From Planctomycetota bacterium (GTDB lineage: Bacteria; Planctomycetota; UBA8742; SKZP01; JAIOTL01): DNA of 10,213 nucleotides. The translations under genes and the position numbers were made by a program. Every line of letters begins with the position of its first letter. Position 1 is the first letter of the stretch. The DNA is taken from the NCBI GenBank assembly GCA_021106775.1, contig JAIOTL010000068.1, positions 1-10,213 on the forward strand, written 5' to 3'. Below are positions 5,717 through 10,213 of this stretch, piece by piece. The notes beneath the pieces were generated by a model, which saw only the letters and a program-made list of their open reading frames with translations, was not told the DNA's origin and did not search any database.

Positions 5717-7834
5717 ATGTTCAATTTCGGCATAAAGGATAAAAAAGTACATTTCAAACTAACTGGTGATAATAAAAGGAGTTCGAGTGGCAAAGGAGCG
5801 TTCAAGCTCAATTTTATGAGAGAGAATAAAGCAAAAAGCAATCAGCGTGAAGTAGATTCGCCGTTATTTGGGAAAATGGTTGTGCCTGACCAGCGCAAAT
5901 TTCTTGGAATGAGTAAAAAGATGCAGTTCAGATTTTACTTACTAATTATCGCAATTATTGGTGCTGCGTTATTGGTTGGTAATAATCTGCTAGCTACATT
6001 TGCGGAAATCAACGAATCTCGAAGAGAAGGCTCAGACACTTCCGAATTTGACGCGCTCCGGGGATTATACACAGAGCGTGAAGGTGACAGTTCTTTGTCG
6101 CCAAATTTCGGTATTGTTGAGGAAGATGCAAGTGATAATCCGGACTTTCAGCTTCCATCCTCGGACCCGCTTGTTTCTGTAGATGAATCCGATATTGAAA
6201 CCTTGTCAAATGACACTACCGAGGAGAAACCTTCTCCGAAACCAGATTCTGCGACCGAAAAAAACACAGAATCGGATGCAAAAAATGATGACCCTTTAGA
6301 GAAATTTGAAATTGATGACAAAGATGTTCCACGTGATGAGCATGGCTTGAAACCTCAGGTTACTTTGCCCGTAGGTGTTTATGATAAAGTCGATTATAAT
6401 GCTGACGAGAATCCTGCATTTCATGCTGAACTATTAGGGAAAATGAACCTTCTTGACGCGCTTCAAGTGAAAAAACTCGCAAATCCCTATAAACAAATTA
6501 AGGCTGAGGGCGAGAAAATCGACACATGGTACAAAACATACAAAAATTCAAGCAAACTCAAGGATTATACCGGTCGCATATTCGAAATAGAGGCGACTAT
6601 TTTCAAACTTGAGAAAAAGCCATGTGAATATTTCAACATTAAAAGCAGCGACATAAACGGTCAGACACATATTTGGCAGGGGATTCTCGCATTTCGATAT
6701 CTGGTGTCATATCCGGTTGGTAACAAGCTTGATGAAAAACTTCAAGACGAGCTTGGTTTCGTTTCGTTTACTGCACTTAAACTTCCTGATTGGATTACAC
6801 CTGGGCGTGTTTACGATGAAAAAGCTCTACCACTGCGTGTGAAATGCGCAGGAGCGTTTTACGGTGTCCCTTACGTTGACCCGAATGTCCTTGAGGGTGT
6901 GAAGCAGGATTCGATATCAATGCCGCATATAGTTTTGGGCGTAACAGAACAGGTGGATTCACTCAAACCGGTTATTGATAATGAACTAATAAATAGAATT
7001 TTCGACGGTAACAGTTACACGATGCAGAAAGTGCCGATTATCGCGCTCTTAAATTTGCTTTACTCAATAAAATTCATGCCCGAAGAAAAAATCGAAGAAC
7101 TTATCAAAAACTATGACCCGTCAATCGGATATTTCGATTTGCTCAATAATCCTCCGGTTTTCCGCAAGGTTTCACCTGTTGTTCGATTCATCGGCGAGTT
7201 GGGTCCGATTGTCAGAGAAACTCAGCCTATGAAGCGATTTGTCAACATTCGACCGAATCCCTACAATATTAGAAGTTTCAAACTCGGTGCGCTTAGGATT
7301 ACAAAATATGATAAACCCCGAAATGTCATCTTTGATACGCTGAATGTTGAGATTATCAATCCGCACACTGGCAAGTATGTTTCTGAAGGGACATCGATTT
7401 GTCCGGAAACAGGTAAGAAAATTGATAAAGCTTATTTGACTGCAGGCGATTCAGTTGAAATTTACGGTTACATGCTCTTCAATTGGCGATACCTTTCACA
7501 GGATGGCGATTTTATCACCAACCCGAGAATTGTTGCTCTGAAGGTCAGACAGATTGTGTCAACACCGGAAAATGTCAGCAGCATCAAGTGGATTTTTCTG
7601 GCGATTGTCATTATCGTAATCGTAATTGTAATCATACTTATGAAAAAAGAGCGTAAAAATGCTACTGAGTTTCGCAAGCAGTTTTTTCGCTCGCATATGC
7701 AGAAAGCTGGGCTGACAAAAGCAGGTGTAGCAAAAACTGGTGTGAATGCTGATGCTATACCTGATGAAAATACTGTTGATTCCTCAACCGAAGACAAAAA
7801 GAATGAAAACACAGATGCCGAGTCTGAAAAGTAG
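5717..7834 (+). CDS. Unknown 705-residue envelope protein with a transmembrane helix at each end
   Basis: I do not recognise a family. The start has GGAG at 5707-5710, 6 nt upstream. Residues 1-70 are basic and cytoplasmic, and helix 1 spans about 72-94. An acidic Ser/Asp/Glu/Pro linker (about 98-215) leads to a large mixed domain (about 220-620). Helix 2 spans 624-642, an almost pure Ile/Val run. A cytoplasmic tail of 63 residues is basic, then acidic. The predicted topology is both ends inside with about 530 residues outside. Two stretches look alike: GRIFEIEATIF...IWQGILAFRYL (286-329) and LGALRITKYDKP...VEIYGYMLFNWRYL (523-593), hinting at a duplicated beta domain. Three Cys (303, 377, 562) do not form an obvious metal motif. 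No enzyme motif was seen. It follows the phosphoesterase by 87 nt on the same strand and may share its transcript. Confidence is high that it is a real gene; the function is unknown. Confidence 0.9.
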   Translation: MFNFGIKDKKVHFKLTGDNKRSSSGKGAFKLNFMRENKAKSNQREVDSPLFGKMVVPDQRKFLGMSKKMQFRFYLLIIAIIGAALLVGNNLLATFAEINESRREGSDTSEFDALRGLYTEREGDSSLSPNFGIVEEDASDNPDFQLPSSDPLVSVDESDIETLSNDTTEEKPSPKPDSATEKNTESDAKNDDPLEKFEIDDKDVPRDEHGLKPQVTLPVGVYDKVDYNADENPAFHAELLGKMNLLDALQVKKLANPYKQIKAEGEKIDTWYKTYKNSSKLKDYTGRIFEIEATIFKLEKKPCEYFNIKSSDINGQTHIWQGILAFRYLVSYPVGNKLDEKLQDELGFVSFTALKLPDWITPGRVYDEKALPLRVKCAGAFYGVPYVDPNVLEGVKQDSISMPHIVLGVTEQVDSLKPVIDNELINRIFDGNSYTMQKVPIIALLNLLYSIKFMPEEKIEELIKNYDPSIGYFDLLNNPPVFRKVSPVVRFIGELGPIVRETQPMKRFVNIRPNPYNIRSFKLGALRITKYDKPRNVIFDTLNVEIINPHTGKYVSEGTSICPETGKKIDKAYLTAGDSVEIYGYMLFNWRYLSQDGDFITNPRIVALKVRQIVSTPENVSSIKWIFLAIVIIVIVIVIILMKKERKNATEFRKQFFRSHMQKAGLTKAGVAKTGVNADAIPDENTVDSSTEDKKNENTDAESEK

Positions 7835-7909
7835 CAAAAGAATTTAGATTTTGCTAAAATATAAAAATGACACCATTTGATTTGCTTAATGTTAAGGAAA
7901 CCTATCGAT

Positions 7910-8005
7910 TGCAGACTTTCTGCTTTAAGTTTACAACATTGTCAATAGGTCAAATAACTCTTGAGTCCTACTGACAATGCTGTGTGTATAAGCAGGTTTA
8001 CCTGT
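7910..8005 (+). repeat. 96-bp palindrome-rich repeat, copy B
   Basis: This is the better-preserved copy. Hairpin 1 is GCAGA-CTT-TCTGC (7911-7923). Hairpin 2 pairs CATTGTCAATAGG (7937-7949) with CCTACTGACAATG (7967-7979), 12 of 13 positions, and encloses ACTCTTGAGT. Terminal dyad 3 is CAGGT-TT-ACCTG (7993-8004). It ends 8 nt before the phosphopantetheinyl transferase start, and its last bases run into the ribosome site GAGG (8006-8009). Copy A is oriented the same way relative to the aminotransferase. The element therefore lies in the 5' untranslated or promoter region of both genes, and could be a mobile palindromic unit or a control element. Confidence 0.9.
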
Positions 8006-8013
8006 GAGGTTTT

Positions 8014-8748
8014 ATGAACATATTTGCAAATATTACAAAACAATTATCGAGCAAGCACATTATCTTCTTTAGTACGTTGGATGAAAAGCAACTTTCGACA
8101 CTCGAACCCATAGAACGAAAGTATGTCGAGAATTCATCGTTGAGTCGACAGAAAGAATTTGCAACAGGCAGATGGTGTGCAAAACAAGCGATGCTTAAGC
8201 TTGGTATTGGTACAAATATGATTCTAATGGGTCCGAATAATGAACCTGTTTGGCGAAACGATATAACCGGAAGCATAACTCATACTGACAAGGCATTTTG
8301 TGCTGCGGTAACCGACAACAAAGATTTACATTCAATTGGCATTGATATTGAGCAGCGAAATCGGAGAATTAGCCCTCATGCACTTGCGCTTATTCTTAAT
8401 GATGACGAGAAAGCATGGATTGCGCAGACGGGAAAGCGCAGGTGGTTTTATGAGAATCTTGTTTTCAGCGCGAAGGAAAGCATCTATAAAATGATTTCAT
8501 CAGTTATCAACAAAGAATTTTTCTTTGATTCTGTTTCAATTTATCAACCGATTTCAAAGCAGAGTTGGCTTTTATTGTGGTCGTCACGACTTAGCGAGAT
8601 GAAATCGAAGCTGGCATTTTATAGAAGAAGCGGTGTTTTAACAGCGGAACTTAAGAAGGATTTGGGAAGCGGATTCGAAGCAACGAGCAGATTTGACGTA
8701 TATTATTTCTTTGATAGAAAGTGGATTGTAACAGCAGCATTCAACTAA
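8014..8748 (+). CDS. EntD/Sfp-type 4'-phosphopantetheinyl transferase
   Basis: The protein has 244 residues, typical for the EntD-like group. Ordered motifs are RQKEFATGRWCAKQAM (45-60), GSITHTDKAFCAAV (86-99), the Mg-binding GIDIE (Asp111, Glu113) and FSAKESIYK (Lys154, Glu155, Lys159). These are the diagnostic motifs of enzymes that transfer 4'-phosphopantetheine from CoA to a conserved Ser of acyl- or peptidyl-carrier proteins. All are intact, so activity is expected in the cytosol. The EntD group mostly serves secondary-metabolite synthases, but in genomes without AcpS it also primes fatty-acid ACP. No carrier protein or synthase lies in this window, so the partner is not visible. The start follows GTGAGG at 8004-8009, which merges with the end of repeat copy B. 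The gene sits 179 nt after the 705-residue gene and probably has its own promoter. Confidence 0.94.
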   Translation: MNIFANITKQLSSKHIIFFSTLDEKQLSTLEPIERKYVENSSLSRQKEFATGRWCAKQAMLKLGIGTNMILMGPNNEPVWRNDITGSITHTDKAFCAAVTDNKDLHSIGIDIEQRNRRISPHALALILNDDEKAWIAQTGKRRWFYENLVFSAKESIYKMISSVINKEFFFDSVSIYQPISKQSWLLLWSSRLSEMKSKLAFYRRSGVLTAELKKDLGSGFEATSRFDVYYFFDRKWIVTAAFN

Positions 8749-8802
8749 TCAGGTCAAATTTTCTTGAATATTAAAAGGCGAGTTATTCTGTGCAAAAACT
8801 AT

Positions 8803-8808
8803 TATAAT
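8803..8808 (+). promoter_or_regulatory. -10 element of the HYDIN-type lipoprotein promoter
   Basis: A perfect TATAAT lies 44 nt before the ATG at 8853, predicting a start near 8815. No good -35 exists at 16-18 nt spacing (GAGTTA or AGTTAT), so strength is uncertain or an activator is needed. Confidence 0.4.
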
Positions 8809-8852
8809 CGTATTTGATATTAAATTGAAAAAGCAATAAAGGGCAATGAGTT

Positions 8853-10213
8853 ATGAAACAGAACATTCTTACAATGCTTGTTGTTTTGGTACTTTCATCG
8901 TTGGTTGTTTCCTGTGACATCGGAAATAACGTCAGTGTTGCGCTTGACATAAAGTTTTTCGAGTTTGACGAAATACTACCCGGTGAAACTTCCGAAAAAA
9001 TCTTTGTGCTGACGAATAAAACCGAAAGTGCGATTACAATATTCGATACAGAATTCAAAGGCAGTCATGCCAGTCAATTTAACGTTCTCGAAGGTTCTGC
9101 ACCACCTGAAATCGTAGTCGCAGCAAGTGGTATTCATAACATTAAAATCGAATTCGCACCTGAAATTCAAGGTGGACTTGCTTGGGCACAATTTAACATT
9201 TTCTTCAGGAATGTTGACGGTGAGAGCTTGAACATCATTATCAACCTCAAGGGTAAAGGTAAGCAGTTCAACGATATTCAAACGACCCCCGATTCACTGT
9301 ATTACGAAAAAACTGTGCTTGATGAAAATAAATCGAAAACAATCGCAATCTCCAATATCGATTACCTGTCACTTAATATCACAGAAATTTCAATCACAGG
9401 AACAGATTTCGAAATCATCTCAGGTTGGACAGACACACCTGTAATTCTGCAAAAAGACGAGTTTTTCGAAATAGTGATTTCATATAAACCACAGATTGAA
9501 GGATTTTCATCTGAGAATCTTTTAATCACTCACGATGACCCGAGTAAAACTTCCCCGCTTGAAGTTGCTCTAACCGGACATGCAATTGCACAACGCATTT
9601 ACACCATTTCCGCAGTTACGCGAGGGACAATATTTACGAAGCTTGAAGGTAATGAAGTTAGTGTTTTCAGAGGTACTGACGTTGATGCGCCCTATGATGA
9701 AGATTTCGTTAAAGTTCCAATAGGCTTCACTTTTCAGTTTTTCACATCGGATAACGCTGAAGTTTATATTGGTGCGAACGGTTTTCTATCTTTTGATGAG
9801 CCAGCATCGATGAATGCGCAAAACACAGAAATTGCCAGCACGGATGCTCCGTACAATTATATTGCTGTTCTCTGGGATGACCTGATTGTCGAGAATTATG
9901 GTGATGAGGACATGGTTTTGTATGAAACAACCGGTATTGCGCCGATGCGCGTGTTTACGGTTGAATGGCAGTCGTTAACTATTGTCAGCGGTGGGGAAAC
10001 GACACATGTAACTTTCGGGGTTCAGCTTTTTGAGGAGACAAACGAGATTTTGATGTATTACAGCAGCGACAACAATGTTTTGGACATGTCAGCGACAATA
10101 GGAATTGAGAACGAAAGCGGTAGGAATGGATTTATGGACATTGAAATGTTATCGCCCAATGTTATCGCGATTCCCGTGGATGATATGAAATTCACTCCCT
10201 CATGGCGTACGAC
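8853..10213 (+). CDS. Lipoprotein with two HYDIN/choice-of-anchor-D Ig-like domains, 3' part outside window
   Basis: The frame is open from ATG 8853 to the right edge, giving 453 residues without a stop. Residues 1-21 form a lipoprotein signal with lipobox VVSC (Cys21), followed by Asp22. Two ASPM-SPD-2-HYDIN-like Ig domains follow. Domain 1 (about 30-136) has IKIEFAPEIQGG and ends LKGKG. Domain 2 (about 143-244) has DEFFEIVISYKPQIEG and THDDPSKTSPLEVALTGHA. A third beta-rich domain (about 250-445) has VPIGFTFQFF, VYIGANGFLSF, YIAVLWDDL and ATIGIENESG, a pattern seen in secreted bacterial surface proteins whose name I cannot fix. The ribosome site is weak: GGG at 8841-8843, 9 nt from ATG. The likely location is an envelope surface or periplasmic scaffold. 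It is the functional counterpart of the lipoprotein at the window's left edge. Confidence 0.9.
   Translation, partial: MKQNILTMLVVLVLSSLVVSCDIGNNVSVALDIKFFEFDEILPGETSEKIFVLTNKTESAITIFDTEFKGSHASQFNVLEGSAPPEIVVAASGIHNIKIEFAPEIQGGLAWAQFNIFFRNVDGESLNIIINLKGKGKQFNDIQTTPDSLYYEKTVLDENKSKTIAISNIDYLSLNITEISITGTDFEIISGWTDTPVILQKDEFFEIVISYKPQIEGFSSENLLITHDDPSKTSPLEVALTGHAIAQRIYTISAVTRGTIFTKLEGNEVSVFRGTDVDAPYDEDFVKVPIGFTFQFFTSDNAEVYIGANGFLSFDEPASMNAQNTEIASTDAPYNYIAVLWDDLIVENYGDEDMVLYETTGIAPMRVFTVEWQSLTIVSGGETTHVTFGVQLFEETNEILMYYSSDNNVLDMSATIGIENESGRNGFMDIEMLSPNVIAIPVDDMKFTPSWRT

Noticed and set aside
7600..7645. Near-tandem ATCGTA/ATTGTA repeats in the DNA
   Set aside because: They are explained by the Ile/Val codon run of the second transmembrane helix of the 705-residue protein.
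7832..7856. Hairpin TAGCAAAA/TTTTGCTA overlapping the stop codon of the 705-residue gene
   Set aside because: The stem is only A:T-rich and no T-run follows, so it does not qualify as an intrinsic terminator; no other terminator was found there.
7867..7974. Short plus-strand frame of 35 codons (MTPFDLLNV...) running into repeat copy B
   Set aside because: It has no ribosome site, half of it is repeat sequence, and copy A does not preserve a comparable frame. Probably chance.
4453..8005. Composite transposon or insertion-sequence boundaries
   Set aside because: There is no transposase, the repeats lack terminal inverted repeats, flanking bases show no target duplication, and the genes between are ordinary chromosomal types.

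Overview
This AT-rich window reads as the chromosome of a Gram-negative (diderm) bacterium. Two genes encode lipoprotein signal peptides, three encode single- or double-pass envelope proteins with long extracytoplasmic parts, and coding density is high with good Shine-Dalgarno sites. The phylum cannot be fixed from these genes. The envelope proteins are poorly recognisable and suggest an under-sampled lineage, but that is a guess. There is no transposase, phage gene, tRNA, rRNA or CRISPR array in the window.

Layout, left to right. (1) Minus strand: the first 131 residues of a lipoprotein with a putative-Ig domain, cut by the window edge, then an intact HAD-IIA phosphatase. (2) Plus strand: a membrane-anchored protein with three LysM domains, closed by a strong intrinsic terminator. 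(3) A 487-bp gene-free stretch (2708-3194). It contains what looks like a complete small-RNA gene: a -24/-12 (sigma-54-type) sequence overlapping a perfect TATAAT, a two-helix folded region of about 110 nt, and its own intrinsic terminator. (4) Minus strand: a class I/II aminotransferase. (5) Plus strand: an unknown single-pass membrane protein translationally coupled to a YfcE-type metallophosphoesterase, then a 705-residue unknown protein with a transmembrane helix at each end. (6) Plus strand: an EntD-type 4'-phosphopantetheinyl transferase, then a lipoprotein with two HYDIN/choice-of-anchor-D Ig-like domains and a further beta-rich domain, cut by the right edge.

The least expected structure is a pair of 96-bp sequences, 87.5% identical without gaps and in opposite orientation (4453-4548 and 7910-8005). 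They bracket block 5. Each points in the same direction relative to the gene downstream of it: the aminotransferase on the minus strand and the phosphopantetheinyl transferase on the plus strand. Each carries nested palindromes ending in CAGGTTTACCTG. They may be dispersed palindromic repeats or a shared control element.

The proteins do not form an obvious known pathway. The common theme is the cell envelope: LysM, two lipoproteins and two membrane-anchored unknowns, interspersed with housekeeping enzymes.
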